This document shows, piece by piece, positions 13,064 through 23,570 of a DNA stretch of 64,000 nt. The notes under the pieces are model-generated. The model was not told the origin of the DNA and searched no databases. It saw nothing but the letters and a program-made list of their open reading frames with translations. The stretch lies in NCBI GenBank assembly GCA_949126835.1, contig OX421497.1, positions 9,296,920-9,360,919 of the forward strand, read 5' to 3'. The DNA comes from Anisus vortex (lineage: Eukaryota; Mollusca; Gastropoda; Planorbidae). How positions within the stretch are numbered: the first letter of the stretch is position 1; every line of letters starts with the position of its first letter. Both the position numbers and the translations under genes were made by a program.

Positions 13064-13246
13064 CTTAGAGCCATTTATTAATTTATTATTACTGTTTGTT
13101 CTCTGCCAATGAGAAAGCCCTGAATCCACTGATGTAAGGGACCAGAGATGCCAAAATATTTAAGTTTTTTTGTAGACTAGAATGATGAACTTTATCAAAT
13201 GCTTTGGACAAATCTAGTAATGTAGGATCAATTTGGTTGTTATTAT

Positions 13247-13497
13247 CTAATCCCTTTTTTATTTTTATTTTTTTTTATTTTTATTTTTATTTTTTTGTAG
13301 TCCCTTAACCTTGGCGGTTGTTGGGGGGAGCTAATGGACACTGGGTGTACATTAGTCCTCTCTTGGGCTTGGTAGACTTGGCGGCGCCTATCTCCTCTTC
13401 AAGTCGGCGGTGGATTTGTAGCTGACTGCACCGAGGGTCGAACCCCTGATTGGGAGTCGAGCTCGCTGTCGACTTTGCTAACCAGCCTCCATTGTTC
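13247..13497 (-). mobile_element. tRNA-derived SINE (family C) with A-rich tail
   Basis: Minus-strand reading starts near GGAGGCTGGTTAGCAAAG (A-box-like), then GGTTCGACCCTCG (B box), a body with CGCCGCCAAGTCTACC and CCAAGGTTAAGGG, and an AAAAATAAAAATAAAA tail. This is the standard tRNA-SINE order. It is unrelated to family A outside the promoter boxes and is the only copy noticed here. Its head adjoins the left edge of duplicated unit A and it is absent next to unit B. Confidence 0.7.
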
Positions 13498-13613
13498 ATT
13501 TGACATATGCCATAATGAGGCCATTTTTTATTTAGTAACCAAGAGTTGAATTTACTAGCATTTGGTTACCAGGTCTACATTGGAATGTGACACTTTCCTT
13601 TCCTATTTCTTAG

Positions 13614-13666
13614 GTCTACAGAAAAGAAATGGAAATTATTTAATTAGCAGAAAATTTGTTTTAAAT
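13614..13666 (+). other. exon-like segment upstream of zinc-finger gene A
   Basis: A 53-nt block bounded by a pyrimidine-rich acceptor (CCTATTTCTTAG) and a perfect donor (GTAAGT at 13667). The same block, also 53 nt with intact sites, is at 48155-48207 upstream of the second zinc-finger gene. It is probably a 5' untranslated exon of the zinc-finger transcript. Another candidate acceptor (CTCATTATAG) ends at 14413, which would begin the exon holding the fingers. Inference only; transcripts are needed. Confidence 0.4.
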
Positions 13667-14413
13667 GTAAGTATAATTTATTTAGGCTTACTTATAAAAG
13701 TGTCCTTTTTATATATATATTTGTGTACACCATTTTTTTTAGCTTAAACTTAAACAGCAAAATAAATTGTTTTGTTTTTTTATTAATATCAAAACTTATA
13801 ACATTTCAGTTTCTTCTTGCCTTTAACTTTAATTTAGGACTAGATCTATAAATTTTTAACTTACACACAAAATCCCTGATTAAAACAAATATCAGTCTAC
13901 ATAAATTATAATTTTTGTAATTTTTGTTTTGACATACTAGTACCTAAATTAAGGCCAACTTTACAACACTAATTTTAATACATTTCTGGGTTGACCAATA
14001 TATGCAAATATAATCAAAGAAAATGAAAATACAAAATTATTTGTTTTAGAAGTAGGCCTACCGTATAGGCCATTGGTAGGTAGGCTATCCTTAAAAGAAC
14101 ATCATGCACCTAGGGCAGTGAGTAGGTCAAATATCTAAACAAATCAATTCCACATATGAAAATAAAGTGGATCTTTAATTGAAATTTCAACATTAACAAG
14201 TTTCATTTGAATAACTACAGTACCATTATATTGTTTGTTGTAATACTTCTACAACTGGCAATAAAAGTAAATTGAAACATTATAAGAAGTTTTGTACTTG
14301 GAAATATTAGCATTATGACCTTATATCGTAAAGAGACTTTTGTTGATTTTTAAAAATGTTTTACATGTACTAACTGTAACTTTTTTAAAAGTCTACATTT
14401 TATCTCATTATAG

Positions 14414-15231
14414 GGAATGTGCCAACATAATTGAAAAGGAAGCCAACTATGGATGGCTGTTGACATTTTAAGAGCTAATTCAAGTTAGTAACACATAGTT
14501 TCAATTCACTTAAGAATGTTATATGTGAAGTGACACAGATGGAAAGTCTCACAATTATAGAACGAGATATGTCAAATCTGAAAATTGTGGCTGATTCCAT
14601 AACTATAAAATTGTATGTATTACTTCAATCGGACGAATAAAGAGAGAAGGCTTTAAAGCTATGAAAGTTTTTCTTGAATTAAAACTGTATAGACAATTTA
14701 TACATTCAATAAAGGATTTCATCACAGCCCACAAATAACACTTATGGAACAGCACCTTGGAATGCAAATGGCTGTTCAAATTTTAAGAATATTATTTTTT
14801 TAAGTGACTTTGAAATACTAGAAATAAGGATGAAAAAGAATTATTTATTAAAGTAGTACAGAATATACTAATCTGCTAAAAAGCCATTTTATGTGACATA
14901 GTTTACAAGCAATTTTCCATTATCTAAATTTTGAAGAAATATTTCATGTTATGGGTGTAATTAAAACAAAGAATTGGAGAAACCTTTCTTTGATTTTCAT
15001 GTGTAGTAAAGCATATTTTAAAAGTAAAAGTTAAAAAAGAGTATAAAAAAATGCATTGCCATTCACAAGACAAGACCTTGAAATGTTTGATTTGTAATGA
15101 GATATTTTTCACCTTGAATTATTTAGAATACCTTATGCAGTATCATACAGGTGAGAAAACATTTAAATCTGACATAACTAGTAAAGAATTTACTAGGAGT
15201 GTTTTTAAAAGAACATCAAAGATGTCATGCA
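14414..15231 (+). pseudogene. decayed zinc-finger leader of gene A
   Basis: Upstream of the long frame, finger-like text persists. An ATG at 15051 reads MHCHSQDKTLKCLICNEIFF, then YHTGEKTFK, in a frame that runs to a stop near 15263. A frameshift in a T run around 15200 separates it from the main frame, which continues LKEHQRCHA. Further upstream (14520-14700) only traces remain, clearer in copy B. The gene once started farther 5' than its present first usable ATG. Confidence 0.6.
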
Positions 15232-17286
15232 ATGGAACACCAATTTCATTTTTTGATCTGTAATAAGAATTTTTTTGCCATGAGGAATATAGAAAATCAC
15301 TTATGGAATCATACTGATGAAAAACCATTTAAATGTGACAAAAGTTGTAAAGAAAGACATCAAAAGCGCCATGTAGTAGGTAAATCTTTTCAATGTTTAA
15401 TGTGTAATAAGAAATATGTTGCAAGATATATTTTAAAAAGGCACTTGTGGACTCATTCAGATGAAAAACCATTTAAATGTGACATATGTAGTAAAGAATT
15501 TTCACATAGTGGACAATTAAGAGAACACCAAAGAGTACATGTATCGGTAGTAGATAAACCTTTTCAATGTTTAATGTGTAATAAGAAATTTGTTGCAAGA
15601 AATATTTTAAAAAGGCACTTGTGGACTCATTCAGATGAAAAACCATTTAAATGTGACATATGTAGTAAAGGATTTTGTTACATTAGAAGCTTAAAAGTAC
15701 ACCAAAGAGTACATTCTGGATTAAAGCCTTATAAATGTGACATATGTAGTAAAGAATTTTCTCACATTGGAAGCTTAAAAGTACACCAAGGAGTACATTC
15801 AGGATTATATCCATATAAATGTGACATATGTAGTAAAGAATTTTCTCACATTGGAAGCTTAAAAGTACACCAAAGAGCACATTCTGGATTAAAGCCATAT
15901 AAATGTGACATATGTAATAAAGAATTTTCACGTAGTGGACACTTAAGAGAACACCAAAGAGTACATTCTGGATTAAAGCCTTATAAATGTGACTTATGTA
16001 GTAAAGAATTTTCTCACATTAAAAGCTTAAAAGTACACCAAGCAGTACATTCAGGATTAAAGCCATATAAATGTGACATATGTAATAAAGAATTTTCTCA
16101 CATTGGAAGCTTAAAAGTACACCAAAGAGTACATTCTGGATTAAAGCCATATAAATGTGACATATGTAGTAAAGAATTTTCACGTAGAGGACACTTAAGA
16201 GAACACCAAAGAGTACATTCTGGATTAAAGCCATATAAATGTGACATATGTAGTAAACAATTTTCTCACATTGCACGCTTAAAAGTACACCAAGGAGTAC
16301 ATTCTGGATTAAAGCCTTATATATGTGAAATATGTGGTAAACAATTTGCAGAGAGTAGAGGCTTAAAATTACACAAAAGCGTACATTCTGGATTAAAGCC
16401 TTATAAATGTGACATGTGTAGTAAAGAATTTTCTCACATTGGAAGCTTAAAAGTACACCAAAGAGTACATTCTGGATTAAAGCCATATAAATGTGACATA
16501 TGTAGTAAAGAATTTTCACGTAGTGGACACTTAAGAGAACACCAAAGAGTACATTCTGGATTAAAGCCTTATAAATGCGACATGTGTAGTAAAGAATTTT
16601 CTCACATTGGAAGCTTAAAAGTACACCAAAGAGTACATTCTGAATTAAAGCTTTATACATGTGACATATGTAGTAAAGAATTTTCTCACAGTAGAAGATT
16701 TAAAAAACACCAAAGAGTACATTCTGGATTAAAATTAAAACCTTATAAATTAAAAAGGCACTTGTGGACTCATTCAGATGAAAAAGCATTTAAATGTGTC
16801 ATATGTAGTAAAGAATTTTCACGTAGTGGACACTTAAAAGAACACCAAAGAGTACATTCTGGATTAAAGCCATATAAATGTGACATATGTAGTAAAGAAT
16901 TTTCTCACATTAAAAGCTTAAAAGTACATCAAAGAGTACATTCTGGATTAAAGCCTTATAAATGTGACATATGTAATAAAGAATTTTCTTACACTGGAAG
17001 CTTAAAAGTACACCAAGGAGTACATTCAGGATTAAAGCCTTATATATGTGAAATATGTGGTAAACAATTTGCAGAGAGTGGAGGCTTAAAATTACACCAA
17101 AGAGTACATTCTGGATTAAAGCCTTATAAATGTGACATATGTAGTAAACAATTTTCACAGAGTGGAACTTTAAAACGTCATCAAAGATGTCATGCAATAG
17201 AACCTCCCTTTCATTGTTTAATGTGTAATAAGAAATATGTTAGAAAAAGTGACTTAAAAAGCCACTTGTGGCGTCATTCAGATTAA
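15232..17286 (+). CDS. C2H2 poly-zinc-finger protein (about 22 fingers), copy A
   Basis: 684 residues from the first in-frame ATG (15232; the frame is open from 15199 but without an ATG there). After two degenerate fingers (FHFLICNK lacks its first Cys; FKCDKSCKERHQKRH is shortened) come about 22 C2H2 fingers. Two classes occur: FQCLMCNKK..LKRHLWTH, and YKCDICSKEF..LKVHQRVH in 84-bp near-identical repeats. The usual TGEKP linker is almost everywhere SGLKP. Helix positions -1,2,3,6 are mainly H-G-S-V or R-G-H-E, so binding specificity is repetitive. At about 16735-16790 two finger types are fused without zinc ligands (GLKLKPYKLKRHLWTH), a recombination scar. The family normally binds DNA in the nucleus. 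No KRAB, BTB or ZAD domain is visible. A GAA-to-TAA change ends it one finger earlier than copy B. Could be functional or a recent pseudogene. Confidence 0.85.
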   Translation: MEHQFHFLICNKNFFAMRNIENHLWNHTDEKPFKCDKSCKERHQKRHVVGKSFQCLMCNKKYVARYILKRHLWTHSDEKPFKCDICSKEFSHSGQLREHQRVHVSVVDKPFQCLMCNKKFVARNILKRHLWTHSDEKPFKCDICSKGFCYIRSLKVHQRVHSGLKPYKCDICSKEFSHIGSLKVHQGVHSGLYPYKCDICSKEFSHIGSLKVHQRAHSGLKPYKCDICNKEFSRSGHLREHQRVHSGLKPYKCDLCSKEFSHIKSLKVHQAVHSGLKPYKCDICNKEFSHIGSLKVHQRVHSGLKPYKCDICSKEFSRRGHLREHQRVHSGLKPYKCDICSKQFSHIARLKVHQGVHSGLKPYICEICGKQFAESRGLKLHKSVHSGLKPYKCDMCSKEFSHIGSLKVHQRVHSGLKPYKCDICSKEFSRSGHLREHQRVHSGLKPYKCDMCSKEFSHIGSLKVHQRVHSELKLYTCDICSKEFSHSRRFKKHQRVHSGLKLKPYKLKRHLWTHSDEKAFKCVICSKEFSRSGHLKEHQRVHSGLKPYKCDICSKEFSHIKSLKVHQRVHSGLKPYKCDICNKEFSYTGSLKVHQGVHSGLKPYICEICGKQFAESGGLKLHQRVHSGLKPYKCDICSKQFSQSGTLKRHQRCHAIEPPFHCLMCNKKYVRKSDLKSHLWRHSD

Positions 17287-18250
17287 AAACCATTTAAATG
17301 TGACATCTGTAGTAAAGAATTTTCTTACCGTTCACAGTTTAAAGAACACCAAAGAGTACATTCTTGTTTTAAATCCCTATAATTGTGACATATGTAGGGA
17401 AGAATTTTCTTTTAGTCCAAGCTTTAGAAGAGATTAAAGATGTCAATTTGCGGTAACATTGTTTGATCTATAATAAGATTTGCAGTCAAGGCCTATTTAA
17501 GAAACTCTTTGTGGAATCATTCAGATGAAAAACAATTTAAATGTGAAATATGTAGTAAAGAATTTTCCAAAAATAGATACTTAATACTTTAATAGTACAC
17601 CAAAGAGTATATTCAGGATTAATCCTTTTATATTTATATGTGACATATGCTGTATGCTGTAAATAATTTCCTAACAATAGAAGATTTAAAGAACGCCAAA
17701 TTATACATTCTGTATTAAAGCCCTATAAATGTGACATATGTAGTAAAGAATTTTCTCTCAGAGTTCAAACTTAAAAGTGCAGAAAAGAGCATGTTCTGTA
17801 TAAATACTTATAAATGTAACGTATGTAGTGAAGAATTTTCTCACAGTTGAAGCTGTAGAACTTACTAGAAGACATCCAAGATGTCATTTCTTGGTAACAT
17901 TGTTTGAATGCATTATATAGAAAAGTCTTATGAATGCCCTTCTAGTTAAAGTGAAAGAGGTTTTTCTCATATTTAAAAATATATCTATCGTATAAATCGT
18001 ATATAAATGATAAATCAAAAATGGCATTTAAAGATATGTGGCATGTATAATGTAAATATTTTTAAAAACAAATGGCAGTTTAAATAACATTAGACAGCAT
18101 GAAAAAAACATTTAAAATGTTGCTTTAGCAGTAAGGAATTCTCTCAACAGTTAAAAGTTAGATTTGTAAAAATGCATTTTATTACTTGCATTTAAACACA
18201 CAAGTGGAAAGTAATTTAAAATTTATAACTGTAATAAAGAATTTGTTGTT
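17287..18250 (+). pseudogene. decayed zinc fingers downstream of gene A
   Basis: Directly after the stop, finger-coding text continues: KPFKCDICSKEFSYRSQFKE then HQRVHSC (17287-17370), KPYKCDICSKEFSLRVQT (about 17720), and near 18115 CCFSSKEFSQQLK, with stops and shifts between. The array was once much longer at its 3' side. The same relics follow gene B (51695-52510), so decay began before the duplication. Confidence 0.7.
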
Positions 18251-21200
18251 GTTTTTTTATGTACCGGTACAGGAACAAGTTTTCAGCAAACAAAAAAATC
18301 AGTAGCTGCTTGTTTAGTTGAATAATAGTGTACAGGGTATACGAATTAACCTTGTACAGTCAGTCATATTTTTGTTACTGCAAATCGTACCGGTATGACA
18401 TATGTTACCATAAATATTGACTATAATTATATACTTAGTCAATGACAAGATATTTACGTTGATTACTAGATTCAGCCATGTAGTTGTAGGGTTGGGTGAA
18501 TTAAGGGGAGAAAAGAGAAGGTAACTCAGTTAATCCTGTTATAGTTATACAAGTAATGCATCAATTAGGACTTGAGTAGGAAGTGGTTAATAGTAGTTGT
18601 TAAAGGATGTACAAATTATTCCATGTGGGATAGCCCAAACAATATATTATATATATCCTATACAGGTTATATAGTAAGGGGGCTGTCACACGTGTGTAGA
18701 TTTGAGGAACTGTATTTAATATTAATATTAAAGTTGGACTGCCCCTATTTGTCCGCTGTAAAGATTTTTTTTCCTGTTTTAAATTTTCACGAGGATGTTT
18801 TTTTTCCTAAAAAGTAATTAAGTACACACTTTGTATGTATTATATATATTTATAGGGCTAGGTGCATAACTAGAAATTTTATTTTAAACATAGGTATTAG
18901 GATTGGCATTGACATATGTTTATGCTGGATTCTTCATATATATTGAAGTCATTATAACCATTGACATAGCCACCGGGAAAAGAGGGGCAGGGCATTATAT
19001 TTATATATACACCCTTGTCTGCTAAAATTTTTCTTTGAAAAATAATATATTTAATATATATAATATAATACCAAGTTATTAGTTTTAGACCTTTGTGTTT
19101 CCTTTAATTGTTTTTAATATCTGTACTATTCCTCAAAAACACTTATATTTTCAAATTCATTTTTTTTTTCCTTGTTGGGAGATGACAGAGGATTAGGATA
19201 ATGAGTTCATCATTCTAAAAATAGTTATAAAGAATTAAAATAGTTAGGCCTATCAATAAGACTTTAAAAATTTCTAAAAAGTATGTTTTGTTTTGATCTT
19301 GCATAGGAGTGTGTGGGAAGGAGGCAGAGGGTCTATAATCTTAGCCCACACATGTTTAGGTAGAGACCTATTTAAAATATAAGATATGATGACATCTGCT
19401 TTACATTTTTCAAACCAAGATTTATATACCCTGAAAATTTAATCGCTAACTGCATTCATGTTCATATTTATACACTGGTGTGAGATTTTTTGCACATTCA
19501 TATGATTATGACAAGAATGTTCTTTTTCATTTAGCTGCTATTAATTTGTTTGTCAACGCACCCTATTTGTTTAACTGTGTTGATCTACACTTGTGTAAAT
19601 TTAGTCAGTCTGACTGCTTATTGAAAGTTATTGTACTTTTTTTTTCACATCACATAGTCTTCTCTCTGTACTTTGAAACTTTGAGAATTGTATTTTTATG
19701 GTCATGTTTGTAATACAATTTGTATAGACATTTTTCTAATTCTAAGTGTTGGTGGACACTCATGTATTTATTATTTGTATTTTATTGCTGATTTCATTTA
19801 TGTACCTACCATTGTGTAGAAATTTATTCTGCATTTCCACCCAATTTATTTGGATTGTTGAAAAATTATTTTTTGATTTAAAAATCATCCTACCATTTTA
19901 ATGATATATTTGCTTATTGATTTTTTGCAGATGTGATTGAATAGCTTAAGATGTTGTTTGATTTTTTAAAATTTATTGAAACAACTATTGCTTATGGCGA
20001 GTTATTGATCTTTAAGTATTGAGCATGGTTAATGAGTTGTAGATTATGTAAGACCTTACTGTAAGCCTGGTTAATGAGTTGTGGATTATGTAAGACCTTA
20101 CCGAAAAAGTATTTTAAGTGTCGGACAACGGCATATATGTTAGTCTCAATAGATTTTCACCATCATAGTGTAAGCTACTGCTTAGGCAGACTGCACCATA
20201 GAAATGAATGTCCATGGATGTGACTGGCCAACAATTTTGTGTTGTTTTTACTTTTACTCCCTTTCTCTTTGCTCATACTGTCTGTCTGTCTGCTTGTAAA
20301 ATTTTGCATCGATTTTTCAACCACTTCCCGTTGTCCAATCGAGCTGAAACTTGGGCAGCAGACTTGTGTTGACAAACAATACATTCTTTCAAATTTTCAG
20401 TTAAAAAAAATTAATTATACTATAATTTTGAATTTGTTTGAAAATTTAACTCTTTGTTTTGGTTTCACGTTGAAAATGCCGGTCCAACTTATGGTTTTTC
20501 GTCACAAACTTTGCGCTCTAGCTTTGTGAATGAAGGGAAAAAATTAATTCATGTTTACATTCGTATTGTATTATAAAATTTGCGGCAATGTTTTATATGG
20601 AGTAAAGAGATATTTTTTAGATTAGTGACACAGATATTTTTCTCTACATGTTTCATTTCCAGTGGTCAATCAATTATTTTACATGATGGTAAACTTAGTT
20701 TACAAAGAAAGGGAGTACCGGGTATTATAAAAACTTGCTTTTTATGGGTTAGTTTTTTATTTTAAATGTATATATATACATATAGACTAATCAAAATAAA
20801 ATCTCTTTTTAGCACATATTGATGGTTGTTGCTAAATATAAATGTTTTTTAGATGTAAAAATTATTTATATTAATGTATTAAATATAAAGGTGAATGCTA
20901 ATTGTTTAAAGCATAGCTTGTATCAGACATTTTCAGTACAATCACACAAAGTCACAAAGGAGAAATTATAATTGCAAACAAATAAAAAAGAGATAATTTG
21001 TATATATTATTGATTTATTGTTGTTGTGCTAATGTTAATTAGTGTAGATTTTCTGGGAGATCTTCTATGTCATTTTTTTTTGTAGTTTATTGATTTATTG
21101 TGTCTGTCATTTTTTCTACCGGTAATTAGATTAATGTTTTTGAGAAATTATAAGTTGCAAACGCTTTTAGTTTAGGAATTATAGGGGGAAAAGGGTTGTG

Positions 21201-21251
21201 TAAACTAGAAGTTATAAGTTAAAATCATTTAAAGTTGGCTAATGTTGTACC
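18251..21251. other. non-coding spacer, nearly identical in both copies
   Basis: No gene is supported; the short open frames are AT-rich and lack domains. It is matched base for base, with few differences, by 52510-55512. It contains a direct repeat of about 42 bp at 20026-20107 (GGTTAATGAGTTGTRGATTA units), a CTGTCTGTCTGTCTG run at 20278, and a segment at 20290-20375 (TTGTCCAATCGAGCTGAAAC) of the kind often seen in dispersed repeats. Confidence 0.6.
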
Positions 21252-21499
21252 GGTTACAACTGGTTACTCCTCACCTACCCTCTCCTCACTTGGCACCTCT
21301 ACCCTTCTTGAGTTGGTGTAAGTTAATGAGTTTTCCCCGCTACCCCTCAAAGTAAACAACCTAGATATCTCTAAAGCGTCCAATGAATGTAAGTTTACAC
21401 CCACGTGATTTTAAAGGCCCAATCTGGTTAAGGGAAAATTCTGGCAGCGAAGTCTCTGACCAGTGCGGGTGGGAAAACTGTAGTCAGTTGAATTTTTAG

Positions 21500-22720
21500 C
21501 TCCGTGCTGTCTGTGATAACGGGTAACTCTACAACTACCCTGGCACACTCTCATTTGTCCTCAAAACAGACAGCCATTAATATGCTGAGTGAGGGATTAG
21601 TTATAAGTAATATTCAAATTATGGAAAATATTACCAAAAGCTCTAACATTACTCTGCGTTGTGATGGCACGTCTAGGGCCCAAAAGAAAATTGTGAACCA
21701 ACAAATCATCCTAGATACTGGTGATACTCTTTTTTTTGGGGGCTTTCAGCCAGTGGCATCAGAAAATGCTAACACGATATTAGACCTCACAATTAGTCTA
21801 CTACACAGACTTTCTGAAAGTTATTGTGAATTGCGTCGTCTGGATTCAGAAACAGTATTCAAGAATGTGTTGTCCAAATTGACCAGCACTATGACAAAGC
21901 AGCTGCAATGAAACTCTTTGATTCAAAACTGGAAACATTCTTGCAGTCTGAACTAGGTCTGATGTAAAATTACATTTTCTTTTTTGTAATGCCCATTTTC
22001 TTTTAGGCTTGGGCAGTTCTATTGAAAGGGCAGTGCTGTTAGCTGAGAAAGAATTAACTGAGTCAGTTGGAAGAAGTTTGGGTAAAGACCAAGATGCCCA
22101 CTTGGGGAAATACTCCAAAGACTCAGAAAGTGCCACTAAGAGAGTTATTAGAATGTGTTGTGATATTCTTGGTCCTAGAGGTGACCAAAAAATGGATGTA
22201 GGTCTGAATGGCTTGTTTTTTTTTGTGGCAAATCATCTATTCCCAGCTTTAAGAACAACCGTTTCAATTGCTTTTTCCAAGCTGCTTTGTCCATTATGCA
22301 TCACCGAGACAAAATAAAGCTCTTTTTTTCATCTGGGGTACTTGGTTCTGATAGAAACTCTAAAATCAGCAAATGCTCTTTCAGTTTGCTAGAAAACATG
22401 CTCGAATTTTTTTTTAAAGAGTGTAGATTTTGAAGAAACAATGAAAATAAATGTCAGGGAAAAATTGTTAGAAAGATGTCTTCAATTATTAAGAGAGGTA
22501 TCTCTAGCAGTAAGGAAATATGGTGGGCCGTGCAGGTCTTCTAAAGATATTAATGAATGATTTGTTGGATAGATTAAAAACAAACAATAATGCTTCAGAT
22601 AAAAAAAATTCGAGAAATATTCAAGAATGAAATTAGATTTCAAAAGATATTAAAAGGCCACAAACATTTAAAATTTGTATCCCTAAAGTTCATGGTAGAG
22701 TCCTTAAAAAAATGAATAAA
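21500..22720 (+). pseudogene. unidentified protein family, 3' part (copy A only)
   Basis: Coding-like text begins after a splice-acceptor-like AATTTTTAG ending at 21499: TAINMLSEGLVISNIQIMEN, NITLRCDGTSRAQKKIVNQQ, then ILDTGDTLFFGG, FQPVASENANTILDLTISLL. A frame break follows near 21905, and it resumes LGSSIERAVLLAEKELTESV (about 22005) and KYSKDSESATKRVIRMCCD. Later pieces are shifted (about 22240 RFNCFFQAALSIMHHRDK; about 22640 FQKILKGHKHLKFV). It is long, intron-poor and broken by stops and shifts. It resembles multi-copy uncharacterised proteins I associate loosely with cnidarian and molluscan genomes, possibly transposon-derived. I assign no function. The segment is absent from copy B, which instead keeps an upstream part at 55519-56391. 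Confidence 0.55.
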
Positions 22721-22744
22721 GATAATTAATAGTTGTAGTAATAT

Positions 22745-23570
22745 GTTCATATACAATATCAAATACCTGATGGCTTATAAATATTTATTTGTAAATTGAT
22801 TCTTTTAGTTTTTAGTTGCCAAATCATTGTGTGCGTTTTTAAAATGCTCTTTCATTGATATGTGAGATGATTTTTTGAGTTAATTAGAAGGTTTTTATGA
22901 ATGATAAAAGTTGAATTTGCAAGTTAATTAGAGATAATTATAAAGTTGATTTGCTTTCGAACAAAATATTTTATCATTTGGTATCTAATACCTAATGGCT
23001 TTTAAATATTCGTTTTTTGAATTGATTCTTTTCATTGTCATATCATTGTGTGCTTTTTTAAATGCTCTTTCTTTGGATATATTAGATGTTTTTGTGAGTT
23101 AATTAGAATTTATTTTATGAATGATTTAAACAATTAAAGTTGAATTTGCTTTTGAAAATACACATAGACGCCTGATATCGGATGGCTTTTAGTTTTAGTA
23201 ATTTTTAGATGTTTATTTGTTATTTGATTCTCTTAAATGTCATATTATTATGTGCTGTTTAAAATTCCTATTAATTAGATATAAGATATGTTTCTATGAG
23301 TTAATTGCAGATATTTTTATGAATAAAAATAATTAAAGTTGAATTTGATTTCGGTACAGAGAAAAATATATTTAATCAAATGGTAGGCTACCTAATATCT
23401 GATGGCCTTTAAATATTTATTTGTAAATTGATTCTTTTCATTGCCAATTTAAATCATTGTGTGCTTTTTTAATGCTCTTTTATTTGATATATGAATATGA
23501 GCTTATTTTGTAAGTTAACTAGAATTTTTGTTATGAATGATTAAAGTTGAATTTGCTTTCAGTTTCACAA
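22745..23570. repeat. tandem repeat, about 210-bp period, 4 degenerate units
   Basis: Units start near 22769, 22995, 23180 and 23400 with GATGGCTTWTAAATATTTATT or a close variant. They then share GATTCTTTTCATTG, CATTGTGTGCTTTTT, TTTTTATGAATGA and AAAGTTGAATTTGCTTTC. Units are strongly diverged. Copy B keeps about 3.5 units at 56760-57475. Confidence 0.7.

Larger units (their letters stand above)
10489..13247 (-). pseudogene. CR1-like non-LTR retrotransposon RT fragment, split by hAT insertion
   Basis: Minus-strand remnant of a LINE reverse transcriptase. From the right: DLSKAFDKVHHS (motif A with catalytic Asp, about 13190), then KYFGISGPLHQWIQGFLIG after a frameshift, the hAT insertion (11148-13063), [20 protein letters not shown] (about 11090), [11 protein letters not shown] (motif C, FADD, about 11010), and the thumb/C-terminal region YLGVIINDKLSWNFHIDEVI to PARFITSEYSQQE (10519-10820). 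Several frameshifts and the insertion make it non-functional. The 3' end is cut at 10488 by the neighbouring hAT. Two further copies on the plus strand lie at 24917-26225 and 58839-60136. Confidence 0.8.

Noticed and set aside
15199..15231. Start of the copy-A finger protein at 15199
   Set aside because: The codon there is GTG; the first in-frame ATG is 15232. Alternative starts are not expected in an animal nuclear gene.
15683..17197. Long periodic minus-strand open frames opposite the copy-A fingers
   Set aside because: They have the same 84-bp period as the finger repeats and exist only because the repeat unit lacks stops on the other strand; same for 50430-50882 and 51171-51386.
18572..20765. 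Short frames conserved between copies (18572, 19480, 20239, 20580)
   Set aside because: Their conservation is explained by recent duplication of the whole region; composition is AT-driven and no domain is visible.
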